Assembly (NCBI GenBank): GCA_001917435.1
Contig: MNEA01000086.1
Location: 36,625 to 100,624, forward strand
Direction of reading: 5' to 3'
Source: Acidobacteria bacterium 13_2_20CM_2_57_6
GTDB taxonomy: Bacteria; Acidobacteriota; Terriglobia; Acidiferrales; UBA7541
DNA length: 64,000 bases
Shown: one piece after another, positions 1 to 8,581 of the stretch
Numbering within the stretch: the first letter of the stretch is position 1
Layout of the letters: every line of letters begins with the position of its first letter
The notes under the pieces: model-generated
The model's input: only the letters and a program-made list of their open reading frames with translations
What the model was told of the DNA's origin: nothing
Databases searched by the model: none
Made by a program: the position numbers and the translations under genes

Positions 1-638
1 CACGCAACGACCTCGCCGTGGCCAAGGACCAACTCAATCTGCTTCTCAGCGGCACCAGGCCGGAAGACATCGAAGCAACACGAGCGCAAATCGAACAATT
101 CAAGGCCGACCAGCGTCACCTGGGCGAGCAACGCCGCATGCTGATGGTCTACAGCCCTTCCGACGGCGTCGTGGCGACGCCCACCCTCCAACTGAAGCAA
201 TTAACGCATCAACTGGTGAAAAAAGGAGACTTGATCGCAAAGATTTTTGATCTGCGAACGGTGACGGCGCAAATCGCCGTCGATGAAAAAGATATTGCCG
301 ATGTGCAAGTAGATCAGAAAGTTGTGCTCCGGGCCCGTGCCTATCCCGACGAAATATTTTATGGCAAGGTGAATTTTGTATCCACCAGCCTCTTGGGAAC
401 CGCTCCGGCCGGCGCTAGCGGCGCAGAGGGTGCTTCCCTGCCGCTGCCTTCCCCGAGCTCATCCGCCGCAGCCAAGAGGACCATCCTGATCACCACGCAA
501 ATCGACAATCACTCGCTCCTGCTCAAGCCGGAGATGACCGGGCAGGCGAAAATCCTCTGCGGCCGGCGGCGCGCCCTGGACCTCGTTACGCGGCGATTGG
601 CGCACACCATCAAGGTTGAATTCTGGTCATGGTTGTGA
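1..638 (+). CDS. HlyD-family periplasmic adaptor / membrane fusion protein, C-terminal part (gene starts upstream of window)
   Basis: Coiled-coil-like 'IEATRAQIEQFKADQRHLGEQRRML' then beta-rich adaptor segment '...VYSPSDGVVATPTLQLKQLTHQLVKKGDLIAKIFDLRTVTAQIAVDEKDIADVQVDQKVVLRARAYPDEIFYGKV' and C-terminus 'LKPEMTGQAKILCG...VEFWSWL'. Confidence 0.8.
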   Translation, partial: RNDLAVAKDQLNLLLSGTRPEDIEATRAQIEQFKADQRHLGEQRRMLMVYSPSDGVVATPTLQLKQLTHQLVKKGDLIAKIFDLRTVTAQIAVDEKDIADVQVDQKVVLRARAYPDEIFYGKVNFVSTSLLGTAPAGASGAEGASLPLPSPSSSAAAKRTILITTQIDNHSLLLKPEMTGQAKILCGRRRALDLVTRRLAHTIKVEFWSWL

Positions 639-688
639 GGGTTTGCGGCATGCCAATCGAAGCTCAACAGCAGGAAAGGAAGAAAAAC

Positions 689-1684
689 ATGGCTCTAGCG
701 CCTGTCAGGAAGGAATCTGTGGTCGTCGCGGAACCGGTAATCACAGGAGACGACCCGAAGACGATCACCACGCTCAACCCGCAACCGGATGCAACCGAAA
801 ACTTGTATTTGATCGGCCGTCCGACGCTCAAGCAATTTCTTCGCTTCGTCAAAGATAATGCCATCCATTCTCCCAGTTCGGGCCACCTCGTCGAAGAGTG
901 GCAAGCCGCCAACAAAATTGTTCGCGAGCTGGAAAAAGAACAGGCCGGCCTAGCCGACAATCCTTCGATTGAGCCGGTCGATCCAGAAAACGAGTTGCTG
1001 CTTGAATTCCTGCAAGTGCCCCTGGTGCGCCACAGTTTCAATACCGTGCCGACGGAAGTCGCCTATGTCGACTTGGACCGCATGGTGGTCTACCAACACC
1101 ACATCGACCTCACTTTCGTCGAGCAATTGAAGCGCAAGCTGGGGCCATCGCCCAGCGAAGAAGAAATCTTCCGCGCCTGCCTCCCGAGCGCGCCTTCTCT
1201 TCCACCCGTGAAATGGACTCGCACTCATCGCGACACGTTCGTCTTCGTGTCCCCTTCAGACGACATGCGCTTTCTCGGCGCCATGCAGATGGAAGCTGAA
1301 AATATTAAGGACTACCCTCCCCCGGGCAACCTCGCTGGCGTAGTCGGGCTTGCGGTGGGATTCGGCAGCAACTTCTTGAACGCCATTTACACGGAGAAGA
1401 GGCTCATCCTCAACAACGGAAGCCACCGCGCCTATGCGCTCCGCGACCTGGGGGTTACCCGCGTGCCTTGCATCGTCCAGCACGTTTCATCGCGCGACGA
1501 ATTGAGCGTCCTGGCTTGCACGGCCGTTGCGGACGCCCCCAACTTTTTCCTGCAGGATCCGCGGCCGATGATGCTTAAGGACTATTTCGACCCGCGCTTG
1601 CGCAAAGTCATGTCCATCCACCGGCGGTTACGCCAGGTCACCGTGAAGTTTGACGTGGACGTGACGTTCGCGCCCGCAATTTGA
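689..1684 (+). CDS. Uncharacterised protein with ParB-like/sulfiredoxin-like motif (NNGSHRAYALRDLGVTRVPCIV)
   Basis: ORF 629..1684; ATG at 689 is preceded by a purine-rich RBS (aggaaaggaagaaaaac). The C-terminal half has a 'NGSHRxxALRxLGxxxVPxIV' motif resembling the ParB/Srx fold; the rest is not recognised. Confidence 0.6.
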   Translation: MALAPVRKESVVVAEPVITGDDPKTITTLNPQPDATENLYLIGRPTLKQFLRFVKDNAIHSPSSGHLVEEWQAANKIVRELEKEQAGLADNPSIEPVDPENELLLEFLQVPLVRHSFNTVPTEVAYVDLDRMVVYQHHIDLTFVEQLKRKLGPSPSEEEIFRACLPSAPSLPPVKWTRTHRDTFVFVSPSDDMRFLGAMQMEAENIKDYPPPGNLAGVVGLAVGFGSNFLNAIYTEKRLILNNGSHRAYALRDLGVTRVPCIVQHVSSRDELSVLACTAVADAPNFFLQDPRPMMLKDYFDPRLRKVMSIHRRLRQVTVKFDVDVTFAPAI

Positions 1685-1765
1685 GATGCGCGACACACGC
1701 GCACGCCAACTGTTTTTTGCTGAACGGTCGACCAGCAAGGCAAGGCTTGGGAGGGCCAACACAAC

Positions 1766-2464
1766 ATGGACAAGATCAACCTATTCAAGGACGCACTGCC
1801 AATTTCGCCCTTTCGCCGGCTGGCGCGCGCCGTGCAAGCCGTGGGCACGGAACGGATGGAAAACATGGGCAGCTACGACACAACCTTTTGGTTTCCCATC
1901 GGCGCCACGCCCACGAACATCGTTGAGGAAAGCATCAGCAAACTGTATGAGTTGGCCCGCCCTGGCCCCAAGTGCATTGGGATGGAGTGGTGGCTCGGCC
2001 GGCTCAAATTTGGCGAAGAGCTTCCCTTCCACACGGATCGCGACCGCAGTCTCAGGCACCAGACTGGGCAAATCGTCCATCCATTGTGGTCGAGCATTCT
2101 GTACCTCAACCGGTTTCCTTCCAGTCCGACCGTCGTCCTGGATCAAGTATTGAGTGCGGATGGGAATTCCTGGATTCCGCCGGTAGCAGAAGCGGGCAGG
2201 TCCCTCGACGCCGTGCCGAACCACTATGTAACTTTTCGCGGCGATTTGCGCCACGGCGTGGTAGCCAACGGCTCAAAAAAACAGTTCGGCCACCCCAAGA
2301 AGAATGAGGACTATCCCGAATTGCGCTTGACTCTGTTGGTCAATTATTGGGACCGGCGTCCAAGCGCGCCTAACTGCCGGGATTATGACGGCACAATTTA
2401 TCCCGCCATCCAGAGCGAAAAGATTTCTACTCCGGCAAGATCGCCCCGGCTTCCCGCGGCCTGA
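1766..2464 (+). CDS. 2OG-Fe(II) oxygenase-like protein
   Basis: HxD '..EELPFHTDRD..', distal His 'VTFRGDLRHGV', and downstream Arg in 'RLTLLVNYW', in the order expected for a double-stranded beta-helix Fe(II)/2OG enzyme. Confidence 0.6.
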   Translation: MDKINLFKDALPISPFRRLARAVQAVGTERMENMGSYDTTFWFPIGATPTNIVEESISKLYELARPGPKCIGMEWWLGRLKFGEELPFHTDRDRSLRHQTGQIVHPLWSSILYLNRFPSSPTVVLDQVLSADGNSWIPPVAEAGRSLDAVPNHYVTFRGDLRHGVVANGSKKQFGHPKKNEDYPELRLTLLVNYWDRRPSAPNCRDYDGTIYPAIQSEKISTPARSPRLPAA

Positions 2465-2469
2465 AAAAA

Positions 2470-3594
2470 ATGGACAATCAGCTCATGCCCGGCCTGGTTG
2501 CTGCCTCGGCTTGTCCGCCGAGCGAGGAAATGATTCCCGCGCCGGTAACTCCTCCACCGGAGCTTTCGGACAATTGGAAAGCCTGGAACGAGTTCGTCGA
2601 GGCCAATCCTGAAACAGGATTCATGCAGTCATCCTGGTGGGTGGATTTTCGCAACACCTGCGGATTTGAAAACTTTGGCATCACCCTCAAAGGCGAAGAC
2701 GGCATCGCCGGCGGCGCCGTGGTTTTGAAATTCTGGTACGCCGATGACCATTGTTTCTATTACATCCAGGACGGCCCGGTGCTTCCGCGCGACCCGCTCG
2801 CCGCCGAAGAAGTTTTTAGTGTCCTCCTTACTGAGATCGAAGAACGGCGCGAAACCGAGCCTGGCACCGTCAGCCATCTCCGCATCGAGCCGCGTTGGCT
2901 AAGCCTGCCCAACTTTGTTCGCGGATTTCGCGCCATCCCGCCACTTGCGGATCCTTACCTGGAGTCCAGAGACACGCGTTGTATCGATCTGCGCCCTTCG
3001 GAAGCCGCCATCCTGGCGCAGATGAAGCCTAAAGGCCGGTACAACATTCATGTCGCCCACAAGCACGGAGTTTCGATCACGGAAGACACATCCGAGCAGG
3101 GCCTTGCGGACTTTCAATCCATCTACGAAGAAACCGCCGCCCGCCAGGGCATGCGGGCCAAGCCTCGCGACTACTTTCAGCCACTCGTGTCCGTGTTTGC
3201 GCCTGCGCGCCACCGCTCGATTTTCTTCGCCGAATACCGGGGCGAACGGATGGCCAGCGCCTTGGTCATTTATTTCGGAGTGCGAGCGACGTATTTCTTC
3301 GGAGGATCGCGCGAGGTTCATCGTCACGTGATGGCCCCCTATCTTCTTCATTTCGAGATCATGCGCAAAGCCAAAGCGCTGGGCCATCAATGGTATGACC
3401 TGTGGGGTATCGCTCCAGCCAATCAGCCGGAACATCCCTGGCGTAATTTCACCGCCTTCAAAGCCAAGTTCGGCGGTGAGGAAGTCCACCTCGTGCCGAC
3501 TCTCGACTATGTCTACGACGATGCCGCTTACGATCGTTATGTAGCCCAGGAAAAAAGGCCGGGCGTCGCCGCAGCCCGGTCCGATGCCGCTTAG
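2470..3594 (+). CDS. FemX/FemAB-like (lipid II:glycine glycyltransferase-type, GNAT fold) peptidyltransferase
   Basis: 'MKPKGRYNIHVAHKHGVSI...FQSIYEETAARQGMRAKPRDYF...FFAEYRGERMASALVIYFGVRATYFFGGSREVHRHVMAPYLLHFEIMRKAKALGHQWYDLWGIAP...FKAKFGGE', the typical FemAB-family C-terminal signature. Confidence 0.85.
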   Translation: MDNQLMPGLVAASACPPSEEMIPAPVTPPPELSDNWKAWNEFVEANPETGFMQSSWWVDFRNTCGFENFGITLKGEDGIAGGAVVLKFWYADDHCFYYIQDGPVLPRDPLAAEEVFSVLLTEIEERRETEPGTVSHLRIEPRWLSLPNFVRGFRAIPPLADPYLESRDTRCIDLRPSEAAILAQMKPKGRYNIHVAHKHGVSITEDTSEQGLADFQSIYEETAARQGMRAKPRDYFQPLVSVFAPARHRSIFFAEYRGERMASALVIYFGVRATYFFGGSREVHRHVMAPYLLHFEIMRKAKALGHQWYDLWGIAPANQPEHPWRNFTAFKAKFGGEEVHLVPTLDYVYDDAAYDRYVAQEKRPGVAAARSDAA

Positions 3595-3691
3595 CCGCAA
3601 TCAAATCACTGGCGACACTTCTCCCTGAACAGCTAGGGACGGCCCATGGCTCCTCATTGACCGGATCAATTGACCGATTGCTGCGGGCTTT

Positions 3692-3880
3692 TCAGACCTT
3701 GTAAATCGGCGAGCGCAATCGCACGCGGGCGAGCTGGGAGACCAGCGCTTTTCTGTCGCCGAATGGCAATTCCCATTCTTTGGCTCGACTGGTCAAGGAT
3801 TTGAGGCCGCGAACAACGGCGGAATAGACTTTCCCGGGCATGCGCTTCCCTGAGCTTGCCAGTCCGCGCAACACAATGGG
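3692..3880 (-). pseudogene. Possible degraded hypothetical gene (open frame extends upstream to about 3975 without an ATG)
   Basis: Open frame reads '..DSPEWREETDPETKRACRRLQKEVRENTPIVLRGLASSGKRMPGKVYSAVVRGLKSLTSRAKEWELPFGDRKALVSQLARVRLRSPIYKV*'. It is protein-like but has no ATG before the upstream TAA. Confidence 0.3.
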
Positions 3881-4032
3881 CGTGTTCTCTCGTACTTCTT
3901 TCTGCAGCCTGCGGCAGGCGCGCTTCGTTTCGGGGTCCGTCTCTTCCCTCCACTCTGGGCTGTCTCCCCTATTTTAACGCCGTCGCCCGCGCGACGCCAA
4001 ACGAGAGCCTCAGCGCAACATGCCCACGTCGA

Positions 4033-4296
4033 CTAGGCCGCGGACGTGAAATATTTCCTCGGAGGAAACATGCCGCGGCTCAGAAGCTCTTTTCCGCAGC
4101 GATGGCGGATCTGCTCCGTCCAGTTCACCCAGTTCGTTTCGCTCAAGCCAAGAAAGTGCCACGCCGTTTCATATGGCGCGAGTCCCAAATAGTAAAGGCG
4201 GAACAGCACAATGCGCGACGCCCAGTCCGGCCCATCGAGAGCAGCCTTCCCCACCAGCGCGAAATCCGCTACCCACTCGTTCAAGCGCGGGCACAC
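4033..4296 (-). CDS. Small hypothetical protein (87 aa)
   Basis: 'LNEWVADFALVGKAALDGPDWASRIVLFRLYYLGLAPYETAWHFLGLSETNWVNWTEQIRHRCGKELLSRGMFPPRKYF' has protein-like composition and a helix-turn-helix-like segment; no family assigned. Confidence 0.4.
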   Translation of the reverse strand: MCPRLNEWVADFALVGKAALDGPDWASRIVLFRLYYLGLAPYETAWHFLGLSETNWVNWTEQIRHRCGKELLSRGMFPPRKYFTSAA

Positions 4297-4346
4297 TGCC
4301 GCTGAATGGCACGAGAAACGATGCGAAATTTAAAACGGGCAGTAAG

Positions 4347-4823
4347 CTAACGTGCGGACACCACCGTAGGAGCAGGTTCTTTTTCAAGAAGTTGTTCTTT
4401 GCGGTAAACAAGAGAATTAATATCGTAGGTCGCGAGCTCGAAGCCATGGCCGTGCGTGATGGCATCGGTCGGGCACGCTTCCACGCAATAACCGCAGAAA
4501 ATACAGCGCGAATAATCGATGTTGTACACAGTGGCGTAGCGCTCACCTGCGGAAATTCGGTTCGCATCCACATTCTCAGCGGCTTCGATGTAAATGCAAT
4601 TCGCGGGACAGGCCGCCGCGCAGAGAAAGCAGCCAACACACTTCTCCAAACCATTCTCGTCGCGATGCAAAACGTGGATCCCACGGTAGCGCGGCTGAAA
4701 ATGAACGGGCTCGTATGGATAATTCTCCGTAACTGTTTTACGAAACATATTTCGGAAGGTTACGCCGAAACCCTTCACCAGCGCGCCAAATGTCTCGCCC
4801 ACTTCCCGAATGATCGATGCCAT
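4347..4823 (-). CDS. nuoI: NADH-quinone oxidoreductase subunit I (2x[4Fe-4S])
   Basis: Two ferredoxin motifs, 'CVGCFLCAAACPANCIYIEA' and 'CIFCGYCVEACPTDAITHG', with the NuoI-type N-terminus 'FRKTVTENYPYEPVHFQPRYRGIHVL'. Confidence 0.93.
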   Translation of the reverse strand: MASIIREVGETFGALVKGFGVTFRNMFRKTVTENYPYEPVHFQPRYRGIHVLHRDENGLEKCVGCFLCAAACPANCIYIEAAENVDANRISAGERYATVYNIDYSRCIFCGYCVEACPTDAITHGHGFELATYDINSLVYRKEQLLEKEPAPTVVSAR

Positions 4824-4897
4824 ACATTCAGTCTAGCAAAGGGGTAGGGGGCGGGCAAATCTGGCCCCGTTATTATGTTTCTACGCAGGTCCCGCCG

Positions 4898-5758
4898 TCA
4901 GGGCTTGAATGATTTGCTTTCCGTGAAAGCGTCCGTTTTACTCTCCGGATCGAGCCGCACCCCCAGGCCTTCAATGAACGTGAAATCGGGGTGGTAGCCC
5001 GTAAGCGCAAACACCCGCCGCGCGGGCAATCTGCTTTCGCCGGCTCCATTCTCAACCACAATTTCGTCGCTCGTGATCCGTTTTACATGCGTCTCGAACA
5101 TGGCCTTCACTTGACCTGCCTTGATACGATTCTCAATGTCCGGCCGCACCCAATACTTGATCGTCGCACCAAGCTCCTTTTTGCGGTGCACAAGCGTCAC
5201 ACGCGCCCCGTTTCGATAGAGATCGAGCGCCGCCTCTGCGGAGGAGTTTTTCCCGCCAATCACGACAACGTCTTGATTCCAATATTCGTAAGGTTCCGTG
5301 TAGTAGTGCGATACGTGGGGCAGTTCCTCGCCCGGCACTCCTAGTTTGGTCGGCAAATCGTAATATCCTGTCGCTACGGCAATCTTCTTGCCCTGGTATT
5401 TCTGGTTGGCTCCCTTCTCGGTCATGGTTACAACCGTGAAATTTCCATCCTGGCCATCCACGCGCACCACGCGTTCGTACAGCCGCAATTCAAGTGCATA
5501 GTGCTCCGCCGCCCTCCGGTAATACTTCAACGCTTCAACGCGAGTAGGTTTTTCCGCAGCGCAAACCAACGGCAAGTCACCGATCTCAAGCAGTTCCGGG
5601 GTCGTGAAAAACACCATGTTCACTGGGTAATGAAAGATCGAATTACAGAGGCAAGCTTTGTCGATGACCAGCGGTCGCATGCCCGCGCGTTTGGCCTCGA
5701 TCGCAGTCGCAAGGCCGGTTGGGCCTGCGCCAACGCAAATAATGTCGTAAGCATCCAT
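4898..5758 (-). CDS. ypdA: YpdA/Bdr-like FAD-dependent (putative bacillithiol) disulfide reductase, C-terminally truncated
   Basis: Start taken at MDAYDIICVGAGPTGLATAIEAKRAG (FAD GxGxxG); 'VVVIGGKNSSAEAALDLYRNGARVTLVHR' NAD(P)-binding motif; 'NSIFHYPVNMVFFTTPELLEIGDLP' is YpdA-like. The frame stops after 'GYHPDFTFIEGLGVRLDPESKTDAFTESKSFKP', before the expected 'ETNVPGLYVAG' segment. Confidence 0.75.
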   Translation of the reverse strand: MDAYDIICVGAGPTGLATAIEAKRAGMRPLVIDKACLCNSIFHYPVNMVFFTTPELLEIGDLPLVCAAEKPTRVEALKYYRRAAEHYALELRLYERVVRVDGQDGNFTVVTMTEKGANQKYQGKKIAVATGYYDLPTKLGVPGEELPHVSHYYTEPYEYWNQDVVVIGGKNSSAEAALDLYRNGARVTLVHRKKELGATIKYWVRPDIENRIKAGQVKAMFETHVKRITSDEIVVENGAGESRLPARRVFALTGYHPDFTFIEGLGVRLDPESKTDAFTESKSFKP

Positions 5759-5808
5759 GAGGATTTCAGTTTGACGAGAGTTTTTCGGAATTGCAAACCA
5801 CCGCCGGC

Positions 5809-6144
5809 CTACTGCTTCGGGGGCATATCCAGGAGTTCGGCGAGTTCCCGCCGAAAGGATTCTAATTCTTTCAATCGCTCGGGCGTCGCCTCCATTTCCT
5901 TCTTCTTCCACACGAACACTTCCCCCGCGCCGCGCGTCAGTTTCACACTTAAGTTTCCGTCCACGAGATAACTCGGCGGCGCAAGCAGTCTAATTCCCCC
6001 GTTCGGAACGGTAGCTAGGATCGCCGCGCAATCCCCTTTCCTCATGCACAACGCGCTCTCGTAAGGTGGAATCGCAATCGGGCGAAACCCGGCTTCGAAT
6101 AGCCGCTCGATGACCTGCATTTGCTGCGGCGTCAGTTCCTGCAT
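5809..6144 (-). CDS. Hypothetical protein
   Basis: 111-aa ORF 'MQELTPQQMQVIERLFEAGFRPIAIPPYESALCMRKGDCAAILATVPNGGIRLLAPPSYLVDGNLSVKLTR..', co-directional with neighbours. Confidence 0.6.
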   Translation of the reverse strand: MQELTPQQMQVIERLFEAGFRPIAIPPYESALCMRKGDCAAILATVPNGGIRLLAPPSYLVDGNLSVKLTRGAGEVFVWKKKEMEATPERLKELESFRRELAELLDMPPKQ

Positions 6145-6200
6145 GTTTGCGAGAGGGTCTTGCGAGGCGAATTTCAGTTCGGTTCCTTGGCTTGCATAGT

Positions 6201-7055
6201 TCAGGCCGCTGTTGAATCGGCTGCCGAGGATCCTTCGAGCTGCGCCAGAATTTCGCGCAGCGTCGAAATCAGCTCATCGCGCGACACATGGCTCTTCTTG
6301 AACTGAATTCGAAACTTAAAGGTCTCCGAGGGCGGTTCGAACTGAAAGATGAACGGCTGAGGCCTTTGCGGCCCAGCTTGCTCTTCGCGGCGTTCACGTC
6401 GCGCCTCATCGCGCGTCAGTCCGCCTTGCATGATGCGGTGAAACATCTCGACCATCTTCTTCTCGATGGGCTGGCGTGCAATCTGCAGCAGGAGCGACTT
6501 CGAAAGAATTCCATGCTCGATGCACTTTTTTCGCAGCGAATCAGGAATATTCCGCAGCGACAAAGTTTCCGTCACCGAGGAACGTGCCCTCCCGATCTTC
6601 TTGGCGATATCCTCATGCGTATATTCAAACTGCGTGCTCAGCCGGTGCAGCCCGTCCGCTTCTTCAAACGGCGTCAAATCCTTCCGCTGAATGTTTTCGA
6701 TCAGCCCGATTTCGAGCGTCTCTGCGTCGTCTGCCGTTTTTTCAATGCACGGCACTTCACGCAGCCCGGCCGCGCGAGACGCGTGGTAGCGTCGCTCTCC
6801 GGAAATAATGTGGAAGCAGTCCTCGCGTGGGACGTAACGCACCAGCAGCGGCTCCAGCACGCCCTTTTCGCGAATCGACTCCGCAAGCTCGCGCAGGTCG
6901 CCCAGGGCCTTGCGCGGCTGATCCGGATTCGGGCGGATCTGGTCCACACGAATCATCCGCCCGACCGCCGCGCCGCTATAACTTGTCAGCGATTCGACAT
7001 AGTGCGCGTCATGCCGCATCTTCAGCGTGATGGGTAGCCCGATTCTCTTCGACAC
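6201..7055 (-). CDS. parB: ParB/Noc family chromosome partitioning protein
   Basis: 'IRPNPDQPRKALGDLRELAESIREKGVLEPLLVRYV..FHIISGERRYHASRAAGLREVPCIEK..ALIENIQRKDLTPFEEA' type signature; downstream of parA. Start could also be internal (7019). Confidence 0.92.
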   Translation of the reverse strand: MSKRIGLPITLKMRHDAHYVESLTSYSGAAVGRMIRVDQIRPNPDQPRKALGDLRELAESIREKGVLEPLLVRYVPREDCFHIISGERRYHASRAAGLREVPCIEKTADDAETLEIGLIENIQRKDLTPFEEADGLHRLSTQFEYTHEDIAKKIGRARSSVTETLSLRNIPDSLRKKCIEHGILSKSLLLQIARQPIEKKMVEMFHRIMQGGLTRDEARRERREEQAGPQRPQPFIFQFEPPSETFKFRIQFKKSHVSRDELISTLREILAQLEGSSAADSTAA

Positions 7056-7809
7056 GTTGGATTACCTCCCCTGCCAATTTCTTGTATTCGACCGCACCCG
7101 GTGATTTCGGCGCAAACGTCAAAATCGTTTCCTTGTATGCCGGACTCTCTTCCAGCCGCACATTCTTCGTGATTTTCGTCTTGAACAAAACTTCGCCGAA
7201 CACCGACCGAATTTGCCCGTGCGTATCTTTGGAAATATTTGTCCGCCTGTCAAAAAGCGTAATCACTACGCCTAGAACCTTCAGGGCCGGATTGGGGCGC
7301 GCGCGGATTCTCTCGTAGGTCTCGAGTAAATCATCGGTCCCCTCGATCGCAAAGTATGCCGCCTGAATCGGCACAAGCAGATGCGTCGAAGCCACAAGCG
7401 CGTTCACCGTTAGGATTCCCAGAGATGGCGGAGTATCGAGGATGACGTAGTCATAGTCTTTCAGCACCGGCGTTATCGCGTCCTTCAATTTGAAGGGAGC
7501 ATCGAATTGTCCTGCGAGAACCTGCTCCAGCTTTGCAAGCGCCAGCCTTCCCGGCCCCAGAAACAGCAGTGGATCTTTAGTCGGCTTAATGACCGCCGCC
7601 AGCGTGACGCGGCTGTCGCTCAACACATCGAACATGCTCGTTGCAATCTCGCCGGTATCGTAAAATGCAATCGTCGAATTGGCCTGCGGATCGAGATCAA
7701 TCAGCAGCGTGCGCTTGCCGCGATGTGCCAGCGCCGCGGACAAATTAATCGCCGTCGTGGTCTTTCCGACGCCGCCTTTTTGATTCGCAACCGTGATGAT
7801 GGCAGTCAT
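7009..7809 (-). CDS. parA: ParA family ATPase (Soj-like)
   Basis: Deviant Walker A 'NQKGGVGKTTTAINLSAALAHRGKRTLLIDLDPQANST' and 'YDYVILDTPPSLGILTVNALVAS'. Confidence 0.95.
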   Translation of the reverse strand: MTAIITVANQKGGVGKTTTAINLSAALAHRGKRTLLIDLDPQANSTIAFYDTGEIATSMFDVLSDSRVTLAAVIKPTKDPLLFLGPGRLALAKLEQVLAGQFDAPFKLKDAITPVLKDYDYVILDTPPSLGILTVNALVASTHLLVPIQAAYFAIEGTDDLLETYERIRARPNPALKVLGVVITLFDRRTNISKDTHGQIRSVFGEVLFKTKITKNVRLEESPAYKETILTFAPKSPGAVEYKKLAGEVIQRVEENRATHHAEDAA

Positions 7810-8074
7810 CTATTTTCGCCTCCGCTCGCACACAGAAAATCGAGCCGCAGCGATCCGGCAACTGGGTTCCTATATATGGGTGCCGCCTCCAGAAAACCCC
7901 CAAGGCCTAGGCTAACTCTACGTTTCCACCCCGTTCATTGGCAAGGAAAAAGTGGACCGGCCAGCGAGATTCCAGTGGAAAACGGGACGCCGGCTTTCCG
8001 GACAAAGGTAACTGTTGTCCGATAAACCGCTAGAAATCCAGGCCCCAAAAATCCGGCGAAGGCTCCTGCAATTC

Positions 8075-8248
8075 TTACACCACGGCAAGGCAGCCTTTTG
8101 CGCTGATATCGACCGTGTAACCCTCCGCGCGCAAGTTCTGGCCCGCATCAGTCCACTCGACCGCCACAGCTACCCGTGAATTGAGCCGCCCGCTTCCGCG
8201 GACATGCCTGAACCGGGAGTCAAAATTGGTTTGTTGTAAGAGCGCCAT
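8075..8248 (-). pseudogene. Truncated PilZ-domain-like remnant
   Basis: 'MALLQQTNFDSRFRHVRGSGRLNSRVAVAVEWTDAGQNLRAEGYTVDISAKGCLAVV*' ends shortly after the PilZ 'TxDIS..G' motif. Confidence 0.5.
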
Positions 8249-8581
8249 AATCTTCTCCTCAGTACCCGGGTTCGAGGACAGCGTTCGCGCTGGGCACGCC
8301 ATTCATTTGTTGGCAGTCGGTTTGCCAATGTTGAGGTCCACAAACTCAGTAATATCAGCAGCCTATGAATGTCTTCGGACCCAGTCAATGGAACTTAGTC
8401 TCCAGTACGTCCAAACGATTACTCTGACGTGAGGACCATCTCCTCCTAACGCCAATCCTAAGGGCCCACGGGCCGAGTACTAAATTGAACCTTGCCAACG
8501 CAGCCTTTTCGTTTCAGAGTGTGTTCCTCCACACAGGTCTCATTCCGCGCCATAACCCCTCCTTGGTGCGAGGAGGTCTTC

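Noticed and set aside
2899-3600. 233-aa minus-strand ORF
   Set aside because: Antisense to the FemX-like gene; no motifs.
3650-3680. Short direct repeat TTGACCG..TTGACCG
   Set aside because: Too short to interpret; likely chance.
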